A stretch of 64,000 nt of DNA from Fibrobacteria bacterium (GTDB lineage Bacteria > Fibrobacterota > Fibrobacteria > UBA11236), in contig JANYDA010000052.1 of NCBI GenBank assembly GCA_025360005.1, positions 62,001-126,000 of the forward strand. The letters run 5' to 3'. The notes beneath the pieces were generated by a model. The model had not been told where the DNA came from and made no database searches. It saw only the letters and a list, made by a program, of their open reading frames with translations. The translations under genes were made by a program, and so were the position numbers. The number at the start of each line of letters is the position of its first letter. Positions within the stretch are counted from its first letter, which is position 1. This document shows positions 53,356-64,000 of this stretch, one piece after another.

Positions 53356-54032
53356 GGGGCGGGACTCCCTCCGTTCTTATCCTTCAATTCCGGCAAACCC
53401 TTGGCCACGGAACCCCAGCTATACACCTTGGGGCCGGGATGGCAGGCCACGGCGGAACAGGATTCCTGGGTGGGGTTGTAGCTGGCTGAATCGCCGCCGA
53501 AGCGGGCGGGATCGGAATTGCGGGAATCGAATTTGACGTCCACGGTGTTGTTCAGATGCGCCAGCGTGGTCATGTATTCCTGGAATTTGGGCGCGGGTCC
53601 GGGCCGCGCGGGCATGGGACGGGGATGATGCTGATGCAATGTATCTACACCCAGGAAAGCCAGGCTGCGGATGATCTTTCCGTCGGTGGTTTTGCCGTCC
53701 GCATTGGGATGGGAAAGCGTCCCCCATTTTTCTCCGCTGGTATCCTGGTAGATGGAATCGAAAAGGGTCAGCGCCTGGAATTGGATGGATAAGCTATGGC
53801 AATCCAGGCAGGTGATCTCGCCGTTCAGATCCCTGTTGGCGCCCGCATCCTTAAGATGATAATCATGGTTGCGATCGGTTAGGGGGTAGGCGTGGCAACC
53901 GGCGCAATCCATGCCCACAGCGGGCGTCGCCGTACGGGCGGTCAAAGCGGAGGAGTCCGCCTTCCAATCTCCGCATCCCATCAGCAGGGCGGTCCCAATG
54001 GCCGGCCACAGCTTTCGCCAGGGAATCTTCAT
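53352..54032 (-). CDS. multihaem c-type cytochrome lipoprotein
   Basis: A 226-residue lipoprotein (lipobox LLMGC near residue 20). It has two CxxCH haem sites, CAGCH (43-47) and CLDCH (75-79), and a third site with wider spacing, CSAVACH (CX4CH, near 195). Mixed C2/C4 spacing is known from electron-transfer cytochromes of metal-reducing bacteria. The mature protein would be attached to the periplasmic or outer face of a membrane. It is the first gene of the cytochrome-DUF4266-DUF3570 operon. The partner redox system is not in the window. Confidence 0.85.
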   Translation of the reverse strand: MKIPWRKLWPAIGTALLMGCGDWKADSSALTARTATPAVGMDCAGCHAYPLTDRNHDYHLKDAGANRDLNGEITCLDCHSLSIQFQALTLFDSIYQDTSGEKWGTLSHPNADGKTTDGKIIRSLAFLGVDTLHQHHPRPMPARPGPAPKFQEYMTTLAHLNNTVDVKFDSRNSDPARFGGDSASYNPTQESCSAVACHPGPKVYSWGSVAKGLPELKDKNGGSPAP

Positions 54033-54244
54033 CTCCGCAAAACTAAAAACCTTGGCGCGGATTGCCGATTATTCCCCAATTCTTGCCGGATTTTTCCCTG
54101 CTCCTTGGCCGCGCCGTGTTTTTCTCCGGGAGCGCAACGCGGCAGCGGCATTTTTCCATTACTCTTTGGCATGGCCCGGTTGCGGGCCGGCGTCGCGGGG
54201 CTTCCCAGGCGCGGGATCCAAACAACCATCACCGGGGAGAACGC

Positions 54245-55918
54245 ATGCGGAACAACGATCGCGGGAAAAGCGGTTCGGCGGCAGCGCGGGCTTTTGCGGT
54301 CGCTTCCCTTTGCGCGTCCGCCTTGGGCTTCTCCCCGGCGCGCGCGCAATTCACCTACCCCGGCTGCCCGGATCTTCAAGCCGGGGATTTCCGCAAGGTA
54401 AGCCTGGTGGACAAAACCTCCTATCCGGACCTCGATGAGCCCATCAAGATGGATGTGGCCCATGACGGGCGCGTGTTCTGGATAGAGCGCGCGGGCGCGG
54501 TGCGGCGTTGGGATCCCGCCACCGGCAAGGTGGCCCTATTGGCTTCCCTCAATGTCTACGTACAAAGCACGCGGGGCGGCACCGGGATCGTCCTGGATCC
54601 GGACTTTGACCATAATAATTGGTTATACCTGGGATATACGCCCATGGGCGCCCCGGCTGATCACCACCAGATTTCCCGGTTCACCTTGGCCGGCGACAAG
54701 CTGCTGGACGAGAAGCCGCTCCTGCGCGTTCCTTTGCTGGCCAATACGGGCAATCACGCCACCGCCGCCATGGCCTTCGATCCCAAGGGCAACCTCTTCA
54801 TCACCATGGGGGACGCCATCTCGCCCATCAATATCGGCGCGTTCGCCGTGGACGGGTATGCGCCCATCCATCCCGGCAATCCCAACCTGGACGCGCGCCG
54901 CACCGCCGCCAACAGCAACGATTTGAACGGCAAGATCCTGCGCATCCATCCGGAAGCCGCCGGAGGCTATACCGTCCCCGTCGGCAATCTTTTTCCGGAA
55001 GGGACGGCTGGGACCCGCCCGGAAATCTATTCCATGGGGCATCGCAATCCCTTCACCCTCTGGTACGACAGGCCCACGGGCTGGCTGTTCGTGGGGGAGG
55101 TGGGGCCGGATGCATTGCAAGCCGACCCCGAACGCGGCCCGGCGGCCCAGGACGAATTCAACGTGGTCAAGGGCCCGGGCAATTACGGCTGGCCCTTTAT
55201 GGGCGGACAGAACATCCCGTACAACGAGTATGACTACGTGAACAAGAAAACCGGCCCCAAATTCGACCCCAACAATTTGCAGAACAATTCGCCATATAAT
55301 ACCGGCCTGAAAAACCTCCCCCCCGCGCGGCCGGCGCTTATCGCTTTCGGCCATGACGGCAAGTCGCCCGATCAATCCAGGTTCCCCCTGCTGGGAGGCC
55401 CCAGAGGCGGCGCGCCCATCGGCGGGCCACTCTATCGTTACCAGGCCGCGCTCGATTCCAAAGCGAAATTGCCGCCCCATTTCGACGGCGCCTGGTTCCT
55501 GGCCGATCATGAACGGCAATGGTTCCTGGCGGCCATGCTGGACTCGGCGGCGGAAAAGGTCGAGAGCATCCGCAACCCGTTCCCCGGCATCGCCGTGCAC
55601 GGCGTCATCGGCATGACCGTCGGCCCGGAAGGGGCGCTCTACCTCATCGAATACGGCGAGATAGGTTATTCCTCCAACAACAATCAACGGATTTCCCGCA
55701 TCGAATATCAGGGGAGCTGTTTGCCTAAAGCGGCTACCGGTTTATCGCGGCCCTTTGGCCATACAGGTCCGCGTCCGCCGGCCATGCGCCCAAGGTTGAC
55801 GGCCGATTTATCCCGGGGCCGGGTGCTGGTCTATGGGGCCGGTCAAGCGACAGGTCCCGCTCATGATCTTTTCGGGCGCGCGATTCCCGCGGTTCGCAGG
55901 TTTCCCACGATTCCTTAA
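54245..55918 (+). CDS. soluble aldose sugar dehydrogenase-like protein (GSDH family)
   Basis: With the ATG at 54245 (GGGGAG upstream) it has 557 residues and a signal peptide (FAVASLCASALGFSPARAQ). The six-bladed propeller of PQQ-type glucose/sorbosone dehydrogenases is visible: DVAHDGRVFWIERAGAV, GIVLDPDFDHNNWLYLGYTP, YSMGHRNPFTLWYD, FVGEVGPDALQ and GPGNYGWPFMGGQN. The last 60 residues (RGRVLVYGAG, DLFGRAIP) look like a remnant of a C-terminal sorting domain. A ThuA-like gene follows, a pairing seen as a fusion in other bacteria. Substrate unknown. Confidence 0.88.
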   Translation: MRNNDRGKSGSAAARAFAVASLCASALGFSPARAQFTYPGCPDLQAGDFRKVSLVDKTSYPDLDEPIKMDVAHDGRVFWIERAGAVRRWDPATGKVALLASLNVYVQSTRGGTGIVLDPDFDHNNWLYLGYTPMGAPADHHQISRFTLAGDKLLDEKPLLRVPLLANTGNHATAAMAFDPKGNLFITMGDAISPINIGAFAVDGYAPIHPGNPNLDARRTAANSNDLNGKILRIHPEAAGGYTVPVGNLFPEGTAGTRPEIYSMGHRNPFTLWYDRPTGWLFVGEVGPDALQADPERGPAAQDEFNVVKGPGNYGWPFMGGQNIPYNEYDYVNKKTGPKFDPNNLQNNSPYNTGLKNLPPARPALIAFGHDGKSPDQSRFPLLGGPRGGAPIGGPLYRYQAALDSKAKLPPHFDGAWFLADHERQWFLAAMLDSAAEKVESIRNPFPGIAVHGVIGMTVGPEGALYLIEYGEIGYSSNNNQRISRIEYQGSCLPKAATGLSRPFGHTGPRPPAMRPRLTADLSRGRVLVYGAGQATGPAHDLFGRAIPAVRRFPTIP

Positions 55919-55998
55919 TGGAAAAATTTATCCGGGGGGCGCTGTCTCGGGACGCGGACCAGGTTCCCCGCCGCCATCCCGCTTGCTACCTTTAAAGG

Positions 55999-56700
55999 AT
56001 GGCCATCATCGGCGGCACGCCCGCCTGCCTCGTCTATACCCAGACCGCCGGCTACCGGCATGGATGCATCCCCAAGGGCATCGCCGCCGTACGCCGATTG
56101 GGACGCCTGCACGGCTTCGCGGTGGTGGCCACGGAGGATCCGGAGCGCATCCGCCCGGACCTTCTGGAGAACTTCACCGCCGTGGCCTTCCTCAACACAT
56201 CCGGCAATGTGTTGGACGCCCAGGGACGCGCGGCCCTGCAGGCCTTCGTGGAAGCCGGGGGCGGCTTCGCCGGCATCCACGCGGCCTGCGACACGGGTTA
56301 TGATTGGCCGTGGTACGGAACCCTGGTAGGCGCCTATTTCCTGAGCCATCCCCTGCAACAGAACGGCGTGGTCCGGGTGGAAGACAACGCGCATGCCTCC
56401 ATGCGATCGATCCCGGCCCGTTGGAAGCGCTGGGACGAGTGGTACGATTACCGCGTCAATCCGCGCGGCAGTGTACGCGTTCTGGCCACCCTGGACGAGA
56501 AGACCTATCGCGGCGGCAAAATGGGGGAGGATCATCCCATCGTCTGGTGCCACGAGAACGCGGGCGGGCGCTCCTGGTATACCGGCTGCGGGCATACCGG
56601 GCGCAGCTTTTCCGATCCCGTCTATCTGGGGCATTTGCTGGGAGGCCTGCGCTATGCGCTGCGGCTGGACGATGCGGATAAGGGGGATAGGCTTGCTTAG
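55999..56700 (+). CDS. ThuA-like protein (class I glutamine amidotransferase-like fold)
   Basis: A 233-residue protein. ThuA hallmarks: VYTQTAGYRHGCIPKGI, AVAFLNTSGNVLDAQG, GGFAGIHAACDTGYDWPWYG, the DEWYDY-NPRG segment and SWYTGCGHTGRSFSDP. No signal peptide is visible, in contrast to the secreted dehydrogenase upstream. ThuA domains act in trehalose/glycan metabolism, probably as carbohydrate-processing enzymes. The genes dehydrogenase, thuA-like and lipoprotein look like one transcription unit. Confidence 0.87.
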   Translation: MAIIGGTPACLVYTQTAGYRHGCIPKGIAAVRRLGRLHGFAVVATEDPERIRPDLLENFTAVAFLNTSGNVLDAQGRAALQAFVEAGGGFAGIHAACDTGYDWPWYGTLVGAYFLSHPLQQNGVVRVEDNAHASMRSIPARWKRWDEWYDYRVNPRGSVRVLATLDEKTYRGGKMGEDHPIVWCHENAGGRSWYTGCGHTGRSFSDPVYLGHLLGGLRYALRLDDADKGDRLA

Positions 56701-57442
56701 GATACGCATATCGCTCCCCTCCGCCCTTGCCGTTGCTCTTCTCATCGGCTGCGCTTCCCACAAGGAGATCACCGCTCCTGCCATCGAGAACGCCATGCCC
56801 CGGAAAATCGGGCCGCGCCTCTACCGCGGGGATCTGGACGGTCGCCGGGGACTGCTGTTCTACGCGGCCTCGCCTTCGGCCCTCACCGTGGTCTACGACA
56901 CCGTGCGTTGCGGCCTCTATGAAGTCTGGCGGGGGCCGGTGCCGGTGCCGGATACGGGCGCGGCCGCCGTCGCCGCCGCTGAAAAACCCGCTGCGGATGC
57001 GCCCTACGGGCCCCAAGGCCCCCTTTGCCACCGCCAACAAGCGGACACCTTATGGCGTGTCAGTAACGCAGGCGTTACCCTGGCCGCCCGGCCCCGGTTC
57101 CTGGGACTGGACCAGGACAGCAGCGGATATCTGTCTCTGCATTACGCCTTGGACCTGGCGGACGGAAAAAGCATCCGCGTCGATGAAAGCCCCGCTTACG
57201 ACGATCATTACGGGGATGTCGCCCTGCGCCAGGAGTTCCGCTTCCAGGGCATCGAACCCGGCATGCTGGTCAGCGTGCGCCTGGGCGGCGAGGCCTACGC
57301 ATGGCATGAACTCTGGTCGCTGAGCGCCAACGGCGCCTTGACCGGGGGCCCCGGCGCGGAAACCCTGGTGACGGGCGATGACGGCGTGTCGGCGGTGAAG
57401 CTGACTTTCGAGGGCTCCGTTCCGCAAGGCGCCGCGCCCTGA
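56693..57442 (+). CDS. lipoprotein downstream of ThuA-like gene
   Basis: The TTG at 56693 is chosen: AGGGGG lies about 6 nt upstream and it places a lipoprotein signal at the N-terminus (LRIRISLPSALAVALLIGC). 249 residues. The mature part contains RGLLFYAASPSALTVVYDTV, CGLYEVWRG, LCHRQQADTLWRVS, and a beta-rich C-terminal half (LSLHYALDLADGKSIRVDE). Similar blocks occur as a domain linked to ThuA and sugar dehydrogenase proteins, but I do not recognise a named family. It overlaps the ThuA stop and its own stop overlaps the recF start (TGATG). Confidence 0.72.
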   Translation: MLRIRISLPSALAVALLIGCASHKEITAPAIENAMPRKIGPRLYRGDLDGRRGLLFYAASPSALTVVYDTVRCGLYEVWRGPVPVPDTGAAAVAAAEKPAADAPYGPQGPLCHRQQADTLWRVSNAGVTLAARPRFLGLDQDSSGYLSLHYALDLADGKSIRVDESPAYDDHYGDVALRQEFRFQGIEPGMLVSVRLGGEAYAWHELWSLSANGALTGGPGAETLVTGDDGVSAVKLTFEGSVPQGAAP

Positions 57443-58530
57443 TGCATTTGGAAACCCTGTCCCTGACCGGCTTCCGCAATTACCGGAGCCAGGAGGTTTC
57501 CTTTGCGCCCGGCCTCAACCTGCTTTCCGGTCCCAACGGCCATGGCAAGACCAATCTCCTGGAAGCGATCCACTACGTTTGTTTGGCGCATTCCCAGCGC
57601 ACCCGCAAGGACAAGGAATTGATCGAGTGGAACGGCAACGCGTTCGTGCTGCGCCTGCTGGGCCGCATCGGCGGGCTGGCGCATGCGCAATCGGTGGAAT
57701 ACGCGGAGACGGGCGCCAAGCGCGTCAAGGTGAACGGCCGCGAGAGCAAACGCCTGTCGGATTTGATCGGCCATTTCGAGGTGGTCTCCTTCAGCCCGGA
57801 GGATTTGGATCTCATCCGCTCCGGCCCGCAACTGCGGCGACGTTTCCTGGACATCCTGCTCTGCCAATTCTCCCTGGACTACCTGGACACGCTGCGGCAT
57901 TACAACCAGGCCCTCAAGCAGCGCAACAGCCTGCTCAAGCAAGCGGGCGCGGGCAATGACGTGCTGGCCGCCTACGATGCGCCCCTGGTGGAAGCGGGCG
58001 CGCGCATCACCCTTATGCGCCGCCGCGCCCTGGCGGATCTGGCTCCCCTGGCCCGGGACTGCTACCGATCCATATCGGACGGAGGCGAGGATCTGGAATT
58101 GGCCCTTTCCGGCTGCGTTTCGGAAGCGGAAGAAGAGCCCGCCCTGCGGGAGGATTTCCACCGCAAGCTTTTGGCATTGCGCGGGACCGAGCGCGAGGCC
58201 GGTCTTACCTTGGCGGGACCGCATCGCGAGGACCTGGCCATTTCTTTTTCCGGCAAAGCGGTGCGGGACTTCGGATCCCAGGGTCAGAAGCGATCGGTGG
58301 CGCTTTCCTTGAAGCTGGCTTCGGCGCGGCTCTTGGACGCCAGGAACCGGCGGCCGCCCATCTTGCTTTTGGACGATGTGTTCGCGGAGTTGGACGAGAC
58401 CCGTAGGCTGCGCATCGGGGAATTGATCCGCGGCCAAGGCCAGGTTTTCATCGCCAATCCCCGCGCGGCGGATCTGCCTTTCCAGGCCGAAAAAATCATC
58501 ACGCTCAGATGCGGTCGCGTGGTGGTTTGA
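57442..58530 (+). CDS. recF: DNA replication and repair protein RecF
   Basis: A 362-residue SMC-like ATPase: Walker A GPNGHGKTNLLEAIHYV, then the RecF boxes SFSPEDLDLIRSGPQLRRRFLD, signature FGSQGQKRSVALSLKLA and Walker B ILLLDDVFAELDETR. It loads RecA at gaps with RecO and RecR. Its ATG overlaps the stop of the preceding lipoprotein by one base, so an accessory gene is translationally coupled to it. Confidence 0.97.
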   Translation: MHLETLSLTGFRNYRSQEVSFAPGLNLLSGPNGHGKTNLLEAIHYVCLAHSQRTRKDKELIEWNGNAFVLRLLGRIGGLAHAQSVEYAETGAKRVKVNGRESKRLSDLIGHFEVVSFSPEDLDLIRSGPQLRRRFLDILLCQFSLDYLDTLRHYNQALKQRNSLLKQAGAGNDVLAAYDAPLVEAGARITLMRRRALADLAPLARDCYRSISDGGEDLELALSGCVSEAEEEPALREDFHRKLLALRGTEREAGLTLAGPHREDLAISFSGKAVRDFGSQGQKRSVALSLKLASARLLDARNRRPPILLLDDVFAELDETRRLRIGELIRGQGQVFIANPRAADLPFQAEKIITLRCGRVVV

Positions 58531-58728
58531 ATCCCTTTAGGCGCCTCCTCCCGACACCCTTTCCCAAGCCTTTGGCCGACCCCTTGGAATAGCCCGCAAA
58601 GGGCAATTTTTCTACCTTTGTGAGCCTGGAAAAAGCGACCGGAAAATGCCGCTCAAGGCGAGCGGAATGCCGCGCCAAGTGGTATCCTAAAGGGGTTCCG
58701 TACGGCGCTTTGCGGGCCGAAACAAAAG

Positions 58729-61000
<2,272 letters not shown>

Positions 61001-61407
61001 GGCTCGTCGCTACCGAGTTCGCGTTGCGAACTCGGCGCTTCTCGCTTTTTAGGGGTCTGCCGGCTCGTCGCTTCGCTCCTTCACGTGGCCGGGGGCGGGG
61101 CGGTCGAACGCGTGGCTCGGTTCCTTTGCACGGCGACGAGCGCAAGGTCTCGTCCCGCAATCGCAAGCCATTACGGAACTCTGGCGGTATTGTTCGTTTC
61201 CCATCCACCCCTTTCCTAGGTTGACTAGGTTGAGAATATGGGCTCCGGTCCTTATGGAAAAACCAATCCGGCCCATCCCGATCCGATTTCCCCGAAAGCC
61301 CCGTAGCGGATCCGCAAGTCTTCGGCGTCTTGGGTCTAGGAAAAGCGCTACGATACCAAGGTGATTGCGATCGAACAGATAAGCTTAGCGCGTGGCGAGG
61401 GGGCTCC
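61001..61407. other. intergenic region after gyrB
   Basis: Contains the gyrB terminator, several GCTCGTCGC/GCGACGAGC copies (61003, 61064, 61133), and the direct repeat TAGGTTGAC/TAGGTTGAG near 61220. No gene or convincing promoter is seen. Confidence 0.55.
61013..61050 (+). terminator. intrinsic terminator after gyrB
   Basis: CCGAGTTCGC-GTT-GCGAACTCGG gives a perfect 10-bp stem 12 bp past the gyrB stop; a T-run (TTTTT) follows 10 bases later. Confidence 0.75.
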
Positions 61408-62748
61408 ATGCTAATTTCAACCTATCCCCTTCTCTTCGCCGTTGCCTTGCAGGCGGTGCTGCCCGCCGCCGCGGAATCGCCGCGATGTGCCGGTCCGGGG
61501 GCTTGCGAATCCCGCTCCGCGCCTATCGCTTACGCTTCCCCGGGCGGCGCTCTCGATCTGGGCGGCCCCACGCTTTCCGAATTCCGCTCCGCCTACTCCG
61601 GCAGTACCATGCTTCGCAGCGATGCCCAAGGCTTCCTGGCCTTCGTGGCCACGCATCGCGGCCAAGGTCGTCTCCTCACTGGATCGGATTTGCGGGTGGA
61701 GGTGGCCGCGGCGGCGGCGGGTAAACCTCATGACGCTTATTCTTCGCCGTTGCCCGTTTCCCAGGCAACCGCTTCCCGGCCTATCGCATCCGCACCGGAC
61801 ACGGCCGGGCAACATGCGCCGCGAGCGTTACGGGAGTCACAAGCCAAGGTCACCGCGCATCGTGATTCCCTGCGGCGGGATTCCCTCGCGGCCTACGGCT
61901 TGGCGCATCCGGGTTCACGCGTCGACTCCGCTCCGGATGGATCGGACCGAACGGATCGATCAAATGATGAGGATGGAAAGGACAGTTTGATCCTGGGCGG
62001 AAAACCCGCGCGTCATGAGGAGGCCGATCATACCCGCGTGGACGATGATGAGGCCAAGGGCTGGTTCGCCAACCTGGTCCTGGATTGGACCGATCGGGGC
62101 CATGGAGGCCGCGGAGGCGGCATGTCCGGCAGCGATTGGGCCGCCATCATCTACGTGGTGGTGGGCGTGGTGGTGGTGGGCGCCTTCATCATCTATGGCG
62201 TGCAGACCATCGTGGAGCTGGCCGCCAATGAGGGGGATTATCCCCTGTTCCAGGAGTTGGGTTTCCGGCTCTCCTATTCCGGCAAGGAGTTCCGGGATGC
62301 GCAAACCGGCCCGGACATGTATCGCGACGCTTATCTCACCGGCATCCGTTACGCCATCGGTTTCGATCGGCCGGGAATGGGCATGGGCTTGAGCGTAGAG
62401 GGCGGCTACCTGGACGTGAAGCTGCGCGGCATTTCCGATCCCGGCCATTCCTTCGACTTCAACGGCGGGTACCTGGTAGCGGGGCCGTTACTGCGCTTCG
62501 GCAGCAATGATCCGTTCTCCTTCAGCCTGGAATTCCTCAACGGTACTTCCACGCATGCCTCGATAGGATGGATCAGCAAATCGCGCATGACCTTGCAAGC
62601 CAAGGTAGGCAGCCATACCCTGTTGGGCGCGCATCTGGGAGCCGTGTTCTACGATTTGCATTTCCTGGACGGCCTGGGCTGGCGGCAAGGGAATTTCAAC
62701 CGCGACCTGAGTCTGATTTACGGCTTGGATGCGGGCTGGGAATTTTAG
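61408..62748 (+). CDS. exported membrane-linked protein with Ser/Asp-rich linker
   Basis: With the ATG at 61408 it has 446 residues. It has a signal peptide (TYPLLFAVALQAVLPAAA), a domain with AGPGACESRSAPIAY and AYSGSTMLRSDAQGFLAFVA, a long Arg/Ser/Asp-rich disordered linker (about 105-215), a membrane helix (WAAIIYVVVGVVVVGAFIIYGV, about 250-271), and a C-terminal barrel-like domain of about 160 residues (GIRYAIGFDRPGMGMGLSVEGG, FSFSLEFLNGTSTHASIGW) ending in aromatic GWEF. This mix of an internal helix and a barrel-like end is unusual. No family recognised. Confidence 0.68.
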   Translation: MLISTYPLLFAVALQAVLPAAAESPRCAGPGACESRSAPIAYASPGGALDLGGPTLSEFRSAYSGSTMLRSDAQGFLAFVATHRGQGRLLTGSDLRVEVAAAAAGKPHDAYSSPLPVSQATASRPIASAPDTAGQHAPRALRESQAKVTAHRDSLRRDSLAAYGLAHPGSRVDSAPDGSDRTDRSNDEDGKDSLILGGKPARHEEADHTRVDDDEAKGWFANLVLDWTDRGHGGRGGGMSGSDWAAIIYVVVGVVVVGAFIIYGVQTIVELAANEGDYPLFQELGFRLSYSGKEFRDAQTGPDMYRDAYLTGIRYAIGFDRPGMGMGLSVEGGYLDVKLRGISDPGHSFDFNGGYLVAGPLLRFGSNDPFSFSLEFLNGTSTHASIGWISKSRMTLQAKVGSHTLLGAHLGAVFYDLHFLDGLGWRQGNFNRDLSLIYGLDAGWEF

Positions 62749-62771
62749 GCTCACGGCCAAAGCGGCTTGTC

Positions 62772-63494
62772 CTATTTACCCTTCTTACCGCCGCGGAACG
62801 GGGTCGTCTCCAGCACCAGCTTCACGTCCTGGTCGAAAGCCAGTTGCCAATCCTTGGTTTTGGGATCGTAGCCGTATACCTGGTTGGGCCGGAAACGCCC
62901 GTTGGAAACGGGCCGGTTGCCGGCATAATCCCACACGATGAACCATCCTTCCACCCTCAGGTATTTCTCCCTCACCGCGCCGCCTACTTCCGGGGCCGTG
63001 ACATCGATCTTGCCCAGCGAGGATTGCAACCGGCTCACAACCAGCGCCAAATCGGCTTCCACCCCATGGGCGCGTAAGTAGGCGCGAGAGGGGATGGCGT
63101 AGGTGAAGGCGGGTACGCCCAGGGCCGCTTTGCGGGTGTAGGAAACGGTCTCGGAGTCCGCGGGCGGGGGTAACGTGTCTGCTACCCTGATCGGCGTGAC
63201 GTAGTCCATGCCGCGGACCATCTCCCGGTAGAAGTAGTCGTTGAACTCCCGCGCCAGCACGGCTTTCGGGGAAAAGGGCGGACGGCCCGCGCCATCCGGG
63301 GGCGGGGGGAAAGCCGCGGACAACTCCCGGGGGTTCTCCACGTCCACTTGCGCGGTATCCACCAGGATCATCGCCAGGGTTTTGCCTTGCAGCGATGGGC
63401 CGGCATATTCCTTGGACAGTTGGCGATCGTTAAGGGAGCAGGCGGTAAAGAACAACATCGCGAGCGCGACGGAAGCGGAAACGAAACTTGGCAT
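62772..63494 (-). CDS. lipoprotein of unknown function
   Basis: With the ATG at 63494 it has 240 residues and a lipoprotein signal (FVSASVALAMLFFTAC). The mature part reads as one alpha/beta domain: TLAMILVDTAQVDVENPREL, REFNDYFYREMVRGMDYVTPI, VEADLALVVSRLQSSLGKID, EGWFIVWDYAGNRPVSNGRF. The pattern of a conserved outer-membrane assembly or uncharacterised periplasmic lipoprotein is possible, but I cannot name a family. It converges on 61408-62748. Confidence 0.72.
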   Translation of the reverse strand: MPSFVSASVALAMLFFTACSLNDRQLSKEYAGPSLQGKTLAMILVDTAQVDVENPRELSAAFPPPPDGAGRPPFSPKAVLAREFNDYFYREMVRGMDYVTPIRVADTLPPPADSETVSYTRKAALGVPAFTYAIPSRAYLRAHGVEADLALVVSRLQSSLGKIDVTAPEVGGAVREKYLRVEGWFIVWDYAGNRPVSNGRFRPNQVYGYDPKTKDWQLAFDQDVKLVLETTPFRGGKKGK

Positions 63495-63678
63495 TTTGCG
63501 AAAGTAGCATTTGCGGCTTGGGTGCGCGTCCAAGGCAAGGCCGCGCTTGGACTTGGGATCGGCATTACCAAGGAAAGACCGCGAGTCAAGGAACCCTCAA
63601 GCCGCGTTTCGCTTTTGAGGGTTCTCCAGCCTCTTTGAGCAGCTTGGGTTTTTATAAGATAACCTGTTGATTTTAAAC

Positions 63679-63708
63679 TGGATCACGCAAAATCGCGCCT
63701 GCTACAAT
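63679..63708 (+). promoter_or_regulatory. possible sigma70 promoter
   Basis: TGGATC and TACAAT are 18 bp apart, 24 bp before the start of the gene at 63732. The -35 match is poor. Confidence 0.3.
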
Positions 63709-63731
63709 AGCTCTTGCCAACGTTCACGAAC

Positions 63732-64000
63732 ATGGGGATTATGCTAAAGCGCCACTCGGACGAAGACCTTACTCGGAATCATTTCGACTGGACCTGCGGA
63801 CCGGATCGCGAGCGCCTGGCGCCCGTGTTCACTTCCCTGCGGCGCATGCTGCGAAGCCGGGACTGGCCGCAAGCAGCCGACCTGGGGGAGACCGCCCTCA
63901 TCGGCTTGCTCAATGAAGTCGAGTTCGAATTGCTGCAGCACCAGGTGCAGGTGGATTTCCTGGATACGCTTCCCGCCCGTGTCGCTTATCGCGGCATCCT
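63732..64000 (+). CDS. unknown protein, C-terminus cut by window edge
   Basis: The ATG at 63732 (or 63741, preceded by GGGG) opens a frame to the window end, 89 residues visible. The sequence starts LKRHSDEDLTRNHFDWTCGP and continues as a helical, charged region (SLRRMLRSRDWPQAADLGE, IGLLNEVEFELLQHQVQVDF). There is no signal peptide, membrane helix or known motif. Function unknown. Confidence 0.6.
   Translation, partial: MGIMLKRHSDEDLTRNHFDWTCGPDRERLAPVFTSLRRMLRSRDWPQAADLGETALIGLLNEVEFELLQHQVQVDFLDTLPARVAYRGI

Overview
The window looks like a chromosomal segment close to the replication origin of a diderm (Gram-negative-type) bacterium, moderately GC-rich. LpxL-type acyltransferase and HldE point to LPS; bactofilin, FabV, many lipoproteins and several short FlgD/T9SS-like C-terminal domains would fit a Fibrobacterota-like member of the FCB group. 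The lineage is an inference, because no rRNA gene is present.

Layout. (1) 1-7.2 kb: a minus-strand set of four envelope proteins (TPR-like membrane protein, Tat-like lipoprotein, small TM-anchored protein, LamG lipoprotein cut by the left edge), divergent from an FHA-GAF-sigma54 activator that converges on a PEGA Ser/Thr kinase. (2) 7.4-11.6 kb: two paralogous tectonin-repeat lipoproteins and an astacin-like metallopeptidase with tectonin repeats. A tandem duplication of about 1.43 kb produced the second lipoprotein and left a relic of the peptidase 5' end. (3) 11.7-19.1 kb: a MurU-like nucleotidyltransferase with NamZ (cell-wall sugar salvage), ssb, a frameshifted nucleotidyltransferase relic, a GT2 polyprenyl glycosyltransferase with a large YfhO-like membrane protein, and a DUF4399 lipoprotein. 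(4) 19.1-19.9 kb: an AT-rich gene-free stretch with one perfect DnaA box. (5) 19.9-34.1 kb, all minus strand: sigma factor, MoxR ATPase, complete F1Fo ATP synthase operon, bactofilin, M23 peptidase, parB, parA, rsmG, LpxL-like acyltransferase. Two parS sites lie inside the acyltransferase gene. (6) 34.2-38.5 kb, plus strand: rpmH, rnpA, yidD, yidC, mnmE. (7) 38.5-47 kb: Janus-like protein, hldE, second sigma factor, tex, two Bor-like lipoproteins, tRNA-Met, DUF1569 protein, fabV. (8) 47-61 kb: dnaN, then about 9 kb of envelope and redox genes, then recF, a DciA-like gene and gyrB. (9) 61-64 kb: envelope proteins and a truncated unknown gene.

Gene orientation switches from minus to plus at about 34.1-34.25 kb, next to parAB/parS and rpmH, as expected beside an origin, but dnaA is not in the window. 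The least ordinary parts are the kinase/FHA-sigma54/envelope cluster, the tectonin/astacin locus, the cytochrome-DUF4266-DUF3570 operon, and the cell-wall salvage pair.
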